Counted from the first letter of the stretch, positions 10,834-21,767 are shown. The stretch is DNA of 64,000 nt from Candidatus Thiodiazotropha endolucinida (GCF_001715975.1 NZ_MARB01000015.1:1-64000), one strand, 5' to 3'. A program made the numbers and translations. The notes: generated by a model from the sequence alone, not told the origin.

Positions 10834-13383
10834 TTAAAAACCTGGTAGTTCGAGTTTGGGATCCGTTGGCAGGATAACGTGAAAGGTCGTTCCTTCATCG
10901 ACTTCGGATACGACTTCAATCAAGCCATGGTGATCTTGCATGATTTTCTGACTGATTCGCAAGCCCATTCCCATACCACCCTTCTTGGTGGAAAAAAACG
11001 CATCGAAGAGATGCTCCAGCGTCTCCGGCGACATACCGGGACCGCTGTCTCTGACAAGAACCTGCACCATCTTGTTATTCACTCTCTCTGTCTTTAGCAG
11101 AAGTCTGCGCTGGGAGACATCGACCTGTTTCATGGCATCGATTGCGTTTCTCACCAGGTTGAGTAACACCTGCTCTATCTGCACCAGGTCAACCATAACC
11201 GGAAGAACCTCATCGCTCAATTCCACACAGACCTCAACCTTCTCCCGGTCAGCCTCGAACTCTATGAATGAGGCAACTTCCAGCACCAGGTGATTGAGAT
11301 TTGCCGCCTCGCGCTCCTGGGGACGTTTCCCCACCAGTGAGCGCAATCGCTTGATAATCTCACCCGCCCGCTCCGCTTGCACAGTAATCTGGGCCATGGC
11401 GTCCAACAACTCGGCTTCACCACCGCTACCGGTTTGCAGGCGCCTGACACAACCACTGGCAAAATTGATGATTGCCGACAGTGGCTGGTTCAGCTCATGA
11501 GCCAATCCGGTGGACATCTCGCCCATTGTACTGAGGCGACAGACATGGACAAGTTCTGACTGGTGCTGTCTGCTCTGCATCTCAGCCAGACGCATTTGGG
11601 TGAAGTCGCGTCCGTAGATATTGACATAATCCAACTCTCTGATGGACGCCAGTTGTAATGAATAGATCTGGTCCTCCAGATTGATCTCATAGACCTTGTT
11701 GACGCCCTCTTTAAGGACACTGGCAACCAGGTTGCGCCAATAGAGCGGCAACGTCTGACCGCGCTCGCAATCCCAATAGGTCAGCAGTGGCTCACTGGCA
11801 TCGTTGGCATAGACAATGACCCCCTTATCATTGATACGCAACACGGGATTGGGATTTTCACTGGCAAGCTTGGCCAGACTCGCAATCTCCCGTTCAGCCT
11901 GTCTGCGCCCGCTGACATCACGGAGATAGACATTGAATAGTGTCTGATTTTGGAGATGAATCGGAATGACAGAACACTCGATTGCCTTCTCTTCACCGTT
12001 GGCGGTTTCCGCCAGCATCGGCTGATCACGGCAGAAACTGGGTCCGACACTGCGCTTGATGCATCGCCCCAACATGTCGCGGAAACGGCTACGATCATCC
12101 GGCTTGATCGCTATCTCCTCCAGTCTCCTGCCCATCAGCAGTCTCCTTGAGTAGCCAAACGTGTTCAGCGCTGTTCCGTTGACTTCCACAACAATGCCTT
12201 GCTCGTCTAATGTCACAATCGACACCATGGAATTATCGAATAGCGCACTCTTTAGGACTTCGGTTTCCCGAATTCGCTTCTCCTGTCTGTCGTGCAGGGT
12301 ATCGCGTGCGGTGATCAACTGGCGAAAAAACTTCTTTACCCAATCCTCCAGCTGCAGGAGTACGTTACCCTTTTCTATAACCGGCTGCTGCACACCCAAT
12401 GCTTGTTGCCCGTAACGGGATATGCGTTTTAAAACCTGGTTGATTTTGGCGGATATCAAAAAGATGATGAAGGAGAACACAACCACATAGACCAACGCTG
12501 CAAGCAGACGGTCCAGTTGAGCCAGTTTGGAGATGTTTTTTATGTTCTGCTGTACTACATCCCGCGACACCATGGTGGTAAACAGCAGATCGTGATCCAA
12601 TGATTGGTATTGAGTGATGGCCTGGGAAGTCAACAGATAGCTGTCGCGCCAATCCCGTATGTAGGAACCTTGGGGTATCTTTTCCTGATTGCTGCTTACC
12701 AGGAGTCTCTGATCGTTGGAATCGATCAATGCGATAAGCGTATCCGTACCGTGTGCCATCTTCTGTGACTCGGCAAGAAATAATTCATCGACATCGATGA
12801 TCAGAAGAACGACCGCCGGATCTGTGTCCTGCTGGTAGGCAATGTTCGACCAGACCAATAGGTAGGGAGTACCCTCGATCAATGTGATGACTGCATCATC
12901 ACGCTTTGGATATAACTCTAGGATTCTGTCTATGTTGAACGGCAGCAATTTTCTTTGATAAATCTCACGAGCCTTGCCGCGCATATCCATCAGGACCACC
13001 TGGCCAGGCGCTATTAAACTGACATTGGGGTGACCTATTTCCAACCAATTTGGCGACTCATTGTAGTATTTGGTCCGCTGCGCCGATTTATACCATGAAA
13101 AGGAGTTGAGATAGGTAATTAGCTGCCAGTGATTCGAAATCGCATGGCCCTGCAGTTGCCACTCTTTAATAAACTCTTCGAAACGGCGGCGTGTCTCCAC
13201 GGCACGCATATCCAACCGGTTCACCAGTTCATTTTGAAAGAGCTGTTCCAGGTGTTTACCCTGGATAGGATCTAACAGCAACCAGGCGACCAATCCACTA
13301 AAGATCCCGGCCAAAAGTGAAAGTGTTGGCAAGGAAAGGTTTACCAGCCTGTTCCGCCATTTTTGTGAATAGTTAGTGCTCAT
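10834..13383 (-). CDS. Membrane-bound PAS sensor histidine kinase
   Basis: The 849-residue kinase begins with one transmembrane helix (about 16-38), then a periplasmic sensor region of about 240 residues that fits a Cache-like fold, a second helix (about 285-310), one or two PAS domains (STYLE: FDNSMVSIVTLDEQGIVVEVN and ASENPNPVLRINDKGVIVYAN), a HisKA dimerisation helix with phospho-accepting His629 in LAHELNQPLSA, and an ATPase domain with NLVRNAIDAM, DSGPGMS and GMGMGLRIS boxes. DctB/FixL-type kinases share the HELNQPL motif. ATG at 13383 is preferred to an in-frame TTG at 13419. The ligand is unknown. Confidence 0.94.
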   Translation of the reverse strand: MSTNYSQKWRNRLVNLSLPTLSLLAGIFSGLVAWLLLDPIQGKHLEQLFQNELVNRLDMRAVETRRRFEEFIKEWQLQGHAISNHWQLITYLNSFSWYKSAQRTKYYNESPNWLEIGHPNVSLIAPGQVVLMDMRGKAREIYQRKLLPFNIDRILELYPKRDDAVITLIEGTPYLLVWSNIAYQQDTDPAVVLLIIDVDELFLAESQKMAHGTDTLIALIDSNDQRLLVSSNQEKIPQGSYIRDWRDSYLLTSQAITQYQSLDHDLLFTTMVSRDVVQQNIKNISKLAQLDRLLAALVYVVVFSFIIFLISAKINQVLKRISRYGQQALGVQQPVIEKGNVLLQLEDWVKKFFRQLITARDTLHDRQEKRIRETEVLKSALFDNSMVSIVTLDEQGIVVEVNGTALNTFGYSRRLLMGRRLEEIAIKPDDRSRFRDMLGRCIKRSVGPSFCRDQPMLAETANGEEKAIECSVIPIHLQNQTLFNVYLRDVSGRRQAEREIASLAKLASENPNPVLRINDKGVIVYANDASEPLLTYWDCERGQTLPLYWRNLVASVLKEGVNKVYEINLEDQIYSLQLASIRELDYVNIYGRDFTQMRLAEMQSRQHQSELVHVCRLSTMGEMSTGLAHELNQPLSAIINFASGCVRRLQTGSGGEAELLDAMAQITVQAERAGEIIKRLRSLVGKRPQEREAANLNHLVLEVASFIEFEADREKVEVCVELSDEVLPVMVDLVQIEQVLLNLVRNAIDAMKQVDVSQRRLLLKTERVNNKMVQVLVRDSGPGMSPETLEHLFDAFFSTKKGGMGMGLRISQKIMQDHHGLIEVVSEVDEGTTFHVILPTDPKLELPGF

Positions 13384-13646
13384 TTTGCGGATAGTCGGGG
13401 TAGCCGGTAAAAAAAACAATTCGATATATAAGGCAATCTGTCACACGCGGACTTGGAAAAACGGCTGCCGCACCCTTTTTACCCTGGTTGTTGTCACTAT
13501 TCCAGTCTATTGGGCAATTCATCTGACAATCGGTTACATCAGGAGTACGCTCGACTCAGGCCCTGTTGAAATTTATCCAACCGGCCCTGTCGGATATCGC
13601 TGTGATAAATCGAGATAGCAACATTGAACAATATAAAATCTAAAGT
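13384..13646. other. Gap between the sensor kinase start and the PilZ gene terminator
   Basis: No gene was seen in this stretch. It probably holds the promoter of the sensor kinase operon; no clear box could be assigned. Confidence 0.35.
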
Positions 13647-13672
13647 AAAAAAAAGACGCGGAATGCGTCTTT
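13647..13672 (-). terminator. Intrinsic terminator of the PilZ gene
   Basis: Read on the minus strand, AGACGC (665-670 arm) pairs with GCGTCT (654-659 arm) around a 5-nt loop and is followed by eight T residues. It lies about 60 bp after the PilZ gene stop. Confidence 0.85.
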
Positions 13673-13730
13673 ATCAAATCTGGATTCCAGTTAACTGGAG
13701 GTATTATAGTTTTCAGGAGGTTCGGTCAGG

Positions 13731-14126
13731 TCAATAGTTGGCACTGGCCCGGTTAGGCAATGCTTGGGATGTATCACTGTAGCCGGTGTGCATATAGGCT
13801 CTCTCCGCGACTGTGGCATAGCCATATAGCATCTTCCGCAACATCTGCCTGACACCGGCATCCAGCTCGCTGAACATCGATCCCAGACAGCCGGGCTGCT
13901 GATGCACGATAAATGCTTTAGCCTGGCACTGGCTTTTACCGCCGCAGGTTTCGACGGGAAATGATACATCAACGATCGGATTAAGATGGTGTGAGCTGTC
14001 ACCGATATCGACCAGCATACCACTCAGGCTGATATTTCTTACCTTTCCATGTAACTGTCCATGAGTGCGATCATTGATTACAATTTCGAAGGATAGCAAC
14101 TTGCGATGGTCACGTCTGTGTTCCAT
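13731..14126 (-). CDS. PilZ domain protein
   Basis: The 131-residue product begins EHRRDHRK, the arginine-rich c-di-GMP-binding motif, and has RNISLSGMLVDIG (about 30-42), the second PilZ motif with D/N-x-S-x-x-G replaced by NISLSG. No enzymatic domain is attached, so it is likely a c-di-GMP-responsive adaptor. The last third (YATVAERAYMHTGYSD...) is not part of the domain. GGAG precedes the ATG, and a strong terminator follows. Its partner is unknown. Confidence 0.85.
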   Translation of the reverse strand: MEHRRDHRKLLSFEIVINDRTHGQLHGKVRNISLSGMLVDIGDSSHHLNPIVDVSFPVETCGGKSQCQAKAFIVHQQPGCLGSMFSELDAGVRQMLRKMLYGYATVAERAYMHTGYSDTSQALPNRASANY

Positions 14127-14273
14127 GCTTTCGCTCCAAATAATTGCTGTATTAGCAGGACTTAAACCTGGTGCGGATTTTTCAAATCGGGAGTATTGCC
14201 GCAGAATATTAGGGTTTGTCCTAGGTTGAGATCTCCGTGATCTCTTATCATCTACCCAATTGTATGTAGACAG

Positions 14274-14714
14274 ATGCCAGCTTATAGCACCCCCGAAGCC
14301 GAAGAAGCTCTCATTCCAGGCCTCATCCGCCGTCTGGCCGCCATCCTCTACGACAGCTTGCTGTTAATCGCCCTATTGTTTGTAGCGACAGCTATCGTCA
14401 CGCTTCCGTTCGGCAATCCCAGCGGTACGATGCTTCTTTTTTTCCAGTTTTTTATCTTTGAAATCATACCCTTGATATTCTTTACCGGCTTCTGGGCTCG
14501 AGGCGGTCAAACCCTTGGCATGCGTGCCTGGCGACTCAAACTGATACGTATGGACGGGGGGGATGTGGGTTGGTCGGATGCCCTCAAACGCCACTTCGCC
14601 GCCCTCTTTTCGATTCTGGTTTTCGGGCTTGGATTTATCTGGATTCTGCTCGATCCGCAAAAGCTCGCCTGGCATGACCGGCTTTCAAAAACACGACTGA
14701 TAATTGTCGAATAG
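14274..14714 (+). CDS. RDD family membrane protein
   Basis: This 146-residue protein has three hydrophobic segments (about 24-44, 52-72 and 112-132). The RDD signature is represented by GLIRRLAAILYDSLLL near residues 16-31, where the conserved Arg-Asp pattern reads RRLAAILYD. FWARGGQTLGMRAWRLKLI and DPQKLAWHDRLSKTRLI are also typical. RDD proteins are small inner-membrane proteins of mostly unknown role. No ribosome-binding site is obvious. A terminator follows. Confidence 0.88.
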   Translation: MPAYSTPEAEEALIPGLIRRLAAILYDSLLLIALLFVATAIVTLPFGNPSGTMLLFFQFFIFEIIPLIFFTGFWARGGQTLGMRAWRLKLIRMDGGDVGWSDALKRHFAALFSILVFGLGFIWILLDPQKLAWHDRLSKTRLIIVE

Positions 14715-14841
14715 TTGATCCAGGTCACATTTTCATTGCTGGCAGTTTCGATCAGATAGCTGAGCGAGTGAGGATGCGCAGGCGGACACACAGATAGCAA
14801 TTTGTTAATCACTTTCCGGCGCTAACCTGGCACCTGTCCAG

Positions 14842-14862
14842 ACCGATCCAATCGGTTTTTTT
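14842..14862 (+). terminator. Intrinsic terminator after the RDD gene
   Basis: ACCGAT (842-847) pairs with ATCGGT (851-856) around a 3-nt loop, followed by six more T residues. It ends the plus-strand RDD transcript before the convergent purA gene. Confidence 0.75.
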
Positions 14863-14900
14863 GCGTCGAGTGAACGTACCGGAATATCGGGTGAGCAGAC

Positions 14901-16211
<1,311 letters not shown>

Positions 16212-16279
16212 TTATTTCCGATCGGAGTCGGATCTAGATTAAAGTTAAGTCAGCGATTCTTGCAGAAATCATTACAGAA

Positions 16280-17470
16280 TCAAACAGCCATCAGCTGCCA
16301 CCGACCATCCGTCAATACCAGCTGTTGCTCACATCCCATCTCTTCGGCATCGCCGTGTTGACCAGGCAATGCACTGACAACCCTATGTCCTTCGGAGCGC
16401 AATCGCGCGATCTCTTTTTGTAGCCCGGGATCATCCGAAGCAGGCGCAAAAATGGCGGGTTGATTCGCTGTCCGTTGCGGTAAATGAGCCACCCGAATCA
16501 GTGTCTTGAGGTCACTGCTAAAACCGGTCGCAGGTCTCGACCTGCCGAACACGCTGCCGATGGCATCGTAGCGCCCACCGCGTGCGATCTCTTTTCCGCT
16601 GCCGGGTACAAAAGCTGCAAACACCACGCCTGTATGGAAGTGGTATCCGCGCAACTCAGCAAGATCGAAGTGGACCGGCACATCAGGCAGCCAGACAGCG
16701 ATCTGGTCAGCCATCATCTGCAGGTAATCCAGCGCCTCTTTCACAACCTCGGAAGCATTCTGCAACAGATCTCTCGCCTGCTTCAGCGCCCTGTCACCAT
16801 TCAGCTCCCCCAAGCGGGCAAGCATGGCGGCATGCTCTGGGGCGATGGAAAAGACCTCGAGGAGCCTGTCGACCTCAGACATTGCCTTACGTTGCAAAGC
16901 GTCGAAAAGTTCCCTTTCCTGATAGCCATTGAGACCGGCCTGTTCGGCCAGGCCCTTGTAGATGCCGACATGGCCAAGATCGAGATAGACATCCTCAACA
17001 CCGGTGGTCTTGAGGGTCTCCATCATCAACCGCAATACCTCGATGTCACTTTCAACACCGCTGTGGCCATACAGCTCTGCACCGATCTGCAGTGGACTGC
17101 GGGTACCGGCGAATCCGTCTGATCGGGTATGCAACACCGTACCCAGGTAGCAGAGACGAGTTGGGCTTTGAGAACGGATGTGATGTGCGTCAATGCGCGC
17201 AGCCTGGGGTGTGATATCCGCGCGAATACCCATCAGCCTGCCGGAAAGCTGATCGGTCAGTTTGAAGGTATTCAGATCCAGATCACTGCCCGTGCCGGTC
17301 AGCAATGAGTCGAGAAACTCCACAAACGGCGGAATGACAAAGTCATAGCCCCAACTGCTATAGAGATCGAGCAACTCACGGCGTTTGCGCTCGATAATAC
17401 CCGCTTCAGGAGGAAGCACTTCATCGATACCGTCAGGCAGTATCCAACGTTCGTTTTCCATCTTAGCCAC
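16280..17470 (-). CDS. hisZ: ATP phosphoribosyltransferase regulatory subunit HisZ
   Basis: HisZ is a catalytically inactive paralogue of histidyl-tRNA synthetase that forms a complex with short-form HisG and gives it histidine feedback control. The 396-residue protein has class II synthetase-like elements (RADITPQAARIDAH, CYLGTVLHTR, QIGAELYG) but lacks a tRNA anticodon-binding domain. Its position between DUF2065 and purA is the usual gammaproteobacterial one and separates it from HisRS. The first start is GTG at 17470, 2 bp after the upstream gene; an ATG at 17461 is also possible. Confidence 0.95.
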   Translation of the reverse strand: MAKMENERWILPDGIDEVLPPEAGIIERKRRELLDLYSSWGYDFVIPPFVEFLDSLLTGTGSDLDLNTFKLTDQLSGRLMGIRADITPQAARIDAHHIRSQSPTRLCYLGTVLHTRSDGFAGTRSPLQIGAELYGHSGVESDIEVLRLMMETLKTTGVEDVYLDLGHVGIYKGLAEQAGLNGYQERELFDALQRKAMSEVDRLLEVFSIAPEHAAMLARLGELNGDRALKQARDLLQNASEVVKEALDYLQMMADQIAVWLPDVPVHFDLAELRGYHFHTGVVFAAFVPGSGKEIARGGRYDAIGSVFGRSRPATGFSSDLKTLIRVAHLPQRTANQPAIFAPASDDPGLQKEIARLRSEGHRVVSALPGQHGDAEEMGCEQQLVLTDGRWQLMAV

Positions 17471-17472
17471 AA

Positions 17473-17658
17473 TTAATTCACAAGATAGAGCAGGATTACC
17501 CCGGACGCCATACTGATTAAACCGCTGATTCTCAGCGAGCGGTTATCTTGTTGCGTCAGCATCAAGAGGACCTCCCGCATACTGTTTGGGCTGAGGAAAG
17601 GCCAGATGCCTTCGATCACCAATAAGAGCGCCAAGGCCACAAGCAAATCATGCCACAT
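17473..17658 (-). CDS. DUF2065 small membrane protein (YjeT-like)
   Basis: The 61-residue product (MWHDLLVALALLLVIEGIWP...) has two hydrophobic helices, about 4-20 and 45-60, with the family's EGIWPFLSP and SGLISMASGVILLYLV segments. The ATG at 17658 has GGGGA about 9 bases upstream and gives the family length; upstream ATGs would add an unconserved leader. It sits between hflC and hisZ as in many gammaproteobacteria. Function is unknown; proximity to HflKC suggests a membrane role. Confidence 0.9.
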   Translation of the reverse strand: MWHDLLVALALLLVIEGIWPFLSPNSMREVLLMLTQQDNRSLRISGLISMASGVILLYLVN

Positions 17659-17833
17659 CGATGAATTCCCCATAAAAAAACCGGGGATCATCCCGGTCGA
17701 GAGCATGCGGTCCACCAACCATTCTCTCAGAGCAGGGCGCTGTTGTCCATGCGGACAGAGTCAATAAAAACGATATCTGGAGCAAATAACCGTTAATAAC
17801 AGCTGAATGATCAGACCGTACCGGAGGGATGCC

Positions 17834-17869
17834 AATCAGCTGCCGCCCGCTGAGCGGCGGCAGCTGATT
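17834..17869. terminator. 14-bp perfect GC-rich hairpin between hflC and the DUF2065 gene
   Basis: Positions 834-847 and 856-869 of the 17 kb region are perfect complements (arm AATCAGCTGCCGCC) around an 8-nt loop. The plus-strand side continues with TTTTT, but the flanking genes both run on the minus strand, where only two T follow. It may attenuate hflKC transcription into hisZ-purA or stabilise an hflKC mRNA end. Confidence 0.6.
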
Positions 17870-17884
17870 TTTCATCTGCGCCTA

Positions 17885-18751
17885 TTATTGACCCTCGCGG
17901 TTTTTCAAGTAGCGGAAGAAATCGGAGTCGGGTTGTAAAACCATCACGTCGGAACGGTTCTGGAAGCTCCTTTTATAGGCGTTCAGACTGCGGTAGAAGG
18001 AGTAAAACTCGCTGTCCTGTTTATAGGCATTGGCATAGGTCTCCGCGGCCTTGCCATCTCCCTCACCACGCAGTTTTTCGGCCTCCCGGTAGGCATCAGC
18101 CACAATAACCACGCGTTCTCGATCGGCATTGGCGCGAATCTTCTCAGCCGCCTCAGCACCCTTGGCTCGAAGGTCCCTGGCTACACGTTCACGTTCTGCG
18201 CGCATCCGTTGATAGACCGACTCACTCACTTCGGGGGGGAGATCGATCTGTTTGACCCTCACGTCGAGGATCTCGACACCTAGCTCTGCCGCCTTGGCAT
18301 CGGAATCCTTAGTCAGCTTGTCCATGATCTCCGTACGTTCGCCGGAGATAACCTCCTGCACCGTGCGCTTACCGAACTCATCACGCAGACTAGTATTGAT
18401 ACGCTCCTGCAACAGGCGGGCTGTCTTGTCGAGACTGCCGCCGGTAGAGCGGTAATACTGTGCCACGCTGGCGATACGCCATTTGGCGAAATAGTCGACG
18501 ATAACATCCTTCTTTTCCGCGGTCAGAAAGCGTTCGGGACGGGCATCCATGGTCTGGATTCGGGCGTCGAAGGTCTGGACATTATTGAGTATCGGCACCA
18601 ACCAGTGGAGACCCGGTTTGTAGTCGGTGGCGACAATTTCACCCAGACGCAGCTTCAACGCCACCTCCCACTGATTGACAACGAAGGCGGAAGTGTAGAT
18701 CACGATTGCCCCAATCGCGACCACAGGGATTAGCAATTTAGGCATTTTCAT
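17885..18751 (-). CDS. hflC: HflC, SPFH-domain modulator of FtsH
   Basis: HflC and HflK form a large periplasmic cage around FtsH that controls its proteolysis of membrane proteins. The 288-residue protein has one N-terminal anchor helix (about 5-25), an SPFH/band-7 domain that opens with VVNQWEVALKLRLGEIV, and a long coiled-coil rich in Arg/Glu/Ala (AERERVARDLRAKGAEAAEKI). The start shares bases with the hflK stop (TGATG), implying coupled translation and equal stoichiometry. Confidence 0.97.
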   Translation of the reverse strand: MKMPKLLIPVVAIGAIVIYTSAFVVNQWEVALKLRLGEIVATDYKPGLHWLVPILNNVQTFDARIQTMDARPERFLTAEKKDVIVDYFAKWRIASVAQYYRSTGGSLDKTARLLQERINTSLRDEFGKRTVQEVISGERTEIMDKLTKDSDAKAAELGVEILDVRVKQIDLPPEVSESVYQRMRAERERVARDLRAKGAEAAEKIRANADRERVVIVADAYREAEKLRGEGDGKAAETYANAYKQDSEFYSFYRSLNAYKRSFQNRSDVMVLQPDSDFFRYLKNREGQ

Positions 18752-19902
18752 CAGCGAACCCCCCTTGTACGATCGACATTGCGGATCTGACCGCTACCGC
18801 TCTGACTGCGTGAGGTCTCTTTGGTTGAAAACTGCTGTTCTCTCACCGCTCTTCCTTTCTCGTCACCTTGAATCAGTTTATCCAGTGGCAGATACATCAG
18901 GCTGTTCCCTTCCTGTGTGTCGAGCATCACTTTGCTCGACTGCCCCAACATCGACTCAATGGCGTCCAGATAGAGGCGTTCCCGGGTGACTTCGGGTTCC
19001 CGACGGTACTCTTTGAGAATCGCAAGAAAACGGCTCACATCACCTTCCGCTTCCGCAATCACCCGGTCTCTGTAGGCATTCGCATCAGCCGTACGGCGTG
19101 CCGCCTCACCACGGGCCTTGGGTACAACCTCATTGGCGTAGGCTTCGGCCTGATTCTCCAGCTTCTCCTTATCCTCACGCGCCTTGATGGCGTCATCGAA
19201 TGCGCTCTTGACCTGCTCGGGCGGTTTGGCGGGTTGCATGTTCACACTGGTGATAATGAGGCCGGTCTTGTATACGTCTATCAAACCCTGGGCACCCTGC
19301 ATAATTCGATCCGCGATGGCGCCACGTCCCTGGGTGAGGATAAAGTCGAGATCGCTCTTACCGATGATTTCGCGTACAGCGGTCTCGGTTGCATCGCGCA
19401 AGGTCTTGTTCGGATCCCGATCCTGAAAAAGGAAGTCTGCCGCGTCCTGAATACGAGACTGAATGGTGAACTCCACATCGACGATGTTTTCATCACGGGT
19501 CAACATCTGCGCCTTGTGGCGAAATGAGGAGATCTGGTCGACGTTGACCAGGATCCGGCGTTCGACTGGAAAAGGGATATGCCAGTGCGGTCCGGGTTGC
19601 GTAGTCTCGGAATAGGCGCCGAAACGCAGCACCACACCACGCTCGGCAGGCTCGACAATGTAGATGCCGCTGGCCAGCCAGACAATCAACCCGATGGCAA
19701 CGATTACACCAATCGATTTGGAACCAGGCCCTGATCCACCACCGACCGATGAGCCGCCACGGGAAGGCTTGCCGCCTCCGAAAATTCCACCGAATTTATC
19801 CTGAAGCTTTTTTACCACTTCATCGAGGTCCGGTGGACCCTGATCGCCACCTTTACCGCTCCAAGGATCTTTACCGTTTCCACCCGGTTCATTCCAGGCC
19901 AT
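18751..19902 (-). CDS. hflK: HflK, SPFH-domain modulator of FtsH
   Basis: The 383-residue partner of HflC has the typical Gly/Pro-rich cytoplasmic N-terminus (MAWNEPGGNGKDPW), a single membrane helix at about 63-82, an SPFH domain starting near IVEPAERGVVLRFGAY, and a C-terminal helical region. The ATG at 19902 is preferred because GGAG lies 9 bases upstream and the protein then starts exactly like E. coli HflK; a frame open to 19914 adds MECS only. Confidence 0.97.
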   Translation of the reverse strand: MAWNEPGGNGKDPWSGKGGDQGPPDLDEVVKKLQDKFGGIFGGGKPSRGGSSVGGGSGPGSKSIGVIVAIGLIVWLASGIYIVEPAERGVVLRFGAYSETTQPGPHWHIPFPVERRILVNVDQISSFRHKAQMLTRDENIVDVEFTIQSRIQDAADFLFQDRDPNKTLRDATETAVREIIGKSDLDFILTQGRGAIADRIMQGAQGLIDVYKTGLIITSVNMQPAKPPEQVKSAFDDAIKAREDKEKLENQAEAYANEVVPKARGEAARRTADANAYRDRVIAEAEGDVSRFLAILKEYRREPEVTRERLYLDAIESMLGQSSKVMLDTQEGNSLMYLPLDKLIQGDEKGRAVREQQFSTKETSRSQSGSGQIRNVDRTRGVR

Positions 19903-20072
19903 TGAACACTCCAACTATAGTTACTGGTTTAATTCGCTTTGGCACAAGCAACCGAAACTTGTATATGGGTTCGATTAAAGCCAAATTCAATCCATAACAC
20001 TCCAACCTGGCACCATTCTATCAGCACCCGGGGACCGAGTGTACATCGTGATCGGTTCCGTGACACTCCAGA

Positions 20073-21356
20073 CTAACCGATAATGCAGTTTTCCAGTACA
20101 GGTTCTTCCTTCAATAATTTAAGAAACTCCCGCTCCGGCATATCGATATCCATCTCCCAGCCCCCTTCGTCTGTACTCGACTCATTAAGCACCGAACCGC
20201 GTTCAAACAACAGCGCGTGCAAGCGACCATCACCCGGATTCAAGCGCAACCGCTGCTGTACATGGTTTTTTCGAAAGAATTCAGCCAGTGCCTGATGCAG
20301 CAAGTCAGTTCCCTCTCCCGTGATGGCGGAGAGCCAGATACGTGTAATCTGACCATTCCCGTCCCGATCTATTCTCGGTTCAAGATTGTCAAGTAGATCC
20401 GTTTTGTTAAATATCTCTATCTGGTGGACCTTGTCAGCACCGATTTGTCGGAGCACATCGTTGACTTCCGTTATACAGGTCGCCCTCTGCTGGCTGGAGG
20501 CATCCACCACATGCAGTAACAGAGAGGCATCCGTGGTCTCCTGCAAGGTCGATTTGAAGGCAGCCACCAGATCGTGTGGCAAATGGCTGATAAATCCAAC
20601 CGTATCGGCCAATACAATCGGTCCCTCGCCATTCAGTTCCAGCCTCCTCAATGTCGGATCAAGGGTGGCGAACAGCTGGTCAGCGGCATATACGTTGGAG
20701 CCCACCAGTTTATTGAAAAGCGTGGATTTACCCGCATTGGTATAGCCAACCAGGGAAACTGTAGGGATATCAGCTCTCTCACGCCCCCGTCGTCCCTGCT
20801 CACGCTGAGAATCCACCCGTTCGAGGCGCCGTTTTATCTGATTGATTCGCTGGTTCAACAATCGACGGTCACTCTCCAATTGCGTCTCACCCGGTCCGCG
20901 CAGGCCAATACCGCCTTTCTGCCGTTCCAGATGGGTCCACCCCCTCACCAGACGGGTAGAGAGGTGTTGCAACTGGGCCAGCTCCACCTGGAGCTTACCT
21001 TCAAATGAGCGCGCCCGCTGACTGAATATGTCCAGAATCAAACCGGTACGATCGACGACCCGACACTTAAATTCCCGTTCCAGGTTTCTCTCCTGACTGG
21101 GTGAGAGCGTATGGTCAAAAATCACCAGATCGGCACTCTCCTCGGCAACAATATGCTTTATCTCTTCCGCCTTACCACGTCCGACAAAGAGTTTGGGATC
21201 GGGTTGTTGGCGACTCCCATAGATAAGCGTAACGATCTCTGCACCTGCAGAGATTGCCAAGTCACGAAACTCGTTGATCTCATCCCGATCCCTGGTTATA
21301 CCCAGGTCAAGATGGACAAGTACAGCGCGTTCACCCGCTTTGGGACGTTCAAACAT
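20073..21356 (-). CDS. hflX: Ribosome-associated GTPase HflX
   Basis: HflX binds and splits stalled ribosomes under stress. The 427-residue protein has the N-terminal HflX domain with FVGRGKAEEI (57-66), the glycine-rich GPGETQLE (154-161), and a GTPase domain with P-loop GYTNAGKST (204-212), DTVGF switch II and NKTD base-recognition motif. It lies between hfq and hflK, as usual for gammaproteobacteria, with a palindromic hairpin separating it from hfq. Confidence 0.97.
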   Translation of the reverse strand: MFERPKAGERAVLVHLDLGITRDRDEINEFRDLAISAGAEIVTLIYGSRQQPDPKLFVGRGKAEEIKHIVAEESADLVIFDHTLSPSQERNLEREFKCRVVDRTGLILDIFSQRARSFEGKLQVELAQLQHLSTRLVRGWTHLERQKGGIGLRGPGETQLESDRRLLNQRINQIKRRLERVDSQREQGRRGRERADIPTVSLVGYTNAGKSTLFNKLVGSNVYAADQLFATLDPTLRRLELNGEGPIVLADTVGFISHLPHDLVAAFKSTLQETTDASLLLHVVDASSQQRATCITEVNDVLRQIGADKVHQIEIFNKTDLLDNLEPRIDRDGNGQITRIWLSAITGEGTDLLHQALAEFFRKNHVQQRLRLNPGDGRLHALLFERGSVLNESSTDEGGWEMDIDMPEREFLKLLKEEPVLENCIIG

Positions 21357-21413
21357 ATTGGATCGGATAGATCAGGCTGGAAAATATCAGGTCATGCTAC
21401 CGGGCAAAACCAG

Positions 21414-21429
21414 AGCCTGTTAACAGGCT
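21414..21429. repeat. GTTAAC-centred palindrome, copy 1 (after hfq)
   Basis: AGCCTGTTAACAGGCT is a perfect 16-bp palindrome 39 bp after the hfq stop and about 58 bp before the hflX start. On the minus strand it is followed by CTGGTTTTG, so it may act as a weak terminator or processing site for hfq mRNA. The same core recurs at 36810-36833 and 50708-50731. Confidence 0.7.
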
Positions 21430-21467
21430 TCAGTGGGACAGGCCCGATAGCGAATCGATTGGAAAGA

Positions 21468-21737
21468 CTAGAAGTTACCAGTACCGGTTGGTGGTGCTGG
21501 CTCTTCGCCCTGGCCGTTTGCATGCTGAATACGCACATTCCGTGCGGGAACGACCGTCGAAATGGCGTGTTTGTAGACCATTTGACTAACACTGTTTTTT
21601 AAAAGCACCACAAATTGGTCAAAGGATTCAATCTGTCCCTGCAGTTTGATACCGTTGACAAGAAAAATCGACACTGGTACGCGTTCCTTCCTCAGTGCAT
21701 TCAAAAAAGGGTCTTGTAGACTTTGCCCTTTAGACAT
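21468..21737 (-). CDS. hfq: RNA chaperone Hfq
   Basis: Hfq forms a hexameric ring that pairs small RNAs with mRNAs. The 89-residue product starts [20 protein letters not shown] and carries Sm1 ([20 protein letters not shown]) and Sm2 ([14 protein letters not shown]), including the proximal-face Gln8, Phe42 region and the KH motif at about 56-57. The tail after residue 66 is short. A strong AAGGAGA ribosome-binding site precedes the ATG. Confidence 0.98.
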   Translation of the reverse strand: MSKGQSLQDPFLNALRKERVPVSIFLVNGIKLQGQIESFDQFVVLLKNSVSQMVYKHAISTVVPARNVRIQHANGQGEEPAPPTGTGNF

Positions 21738-21761
21738 GGAGTTTCTCCTTATTGTGTTTCT

Positions 21762-21767
21762 ATTATA
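21762..21767 (-). promoter_or_regulatory. Probable -10 box of an hfq promoter
   Basis: The minus strand reads a perfect TATAAT here, 25-30 bases upstream of the hfq ATG, which leaves room for a short leader with the ribosome-binding site. No good -35 hexamer is found at 16-18 bp spacing, so the promoter assignment is tentative. Confidence 0.45.
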
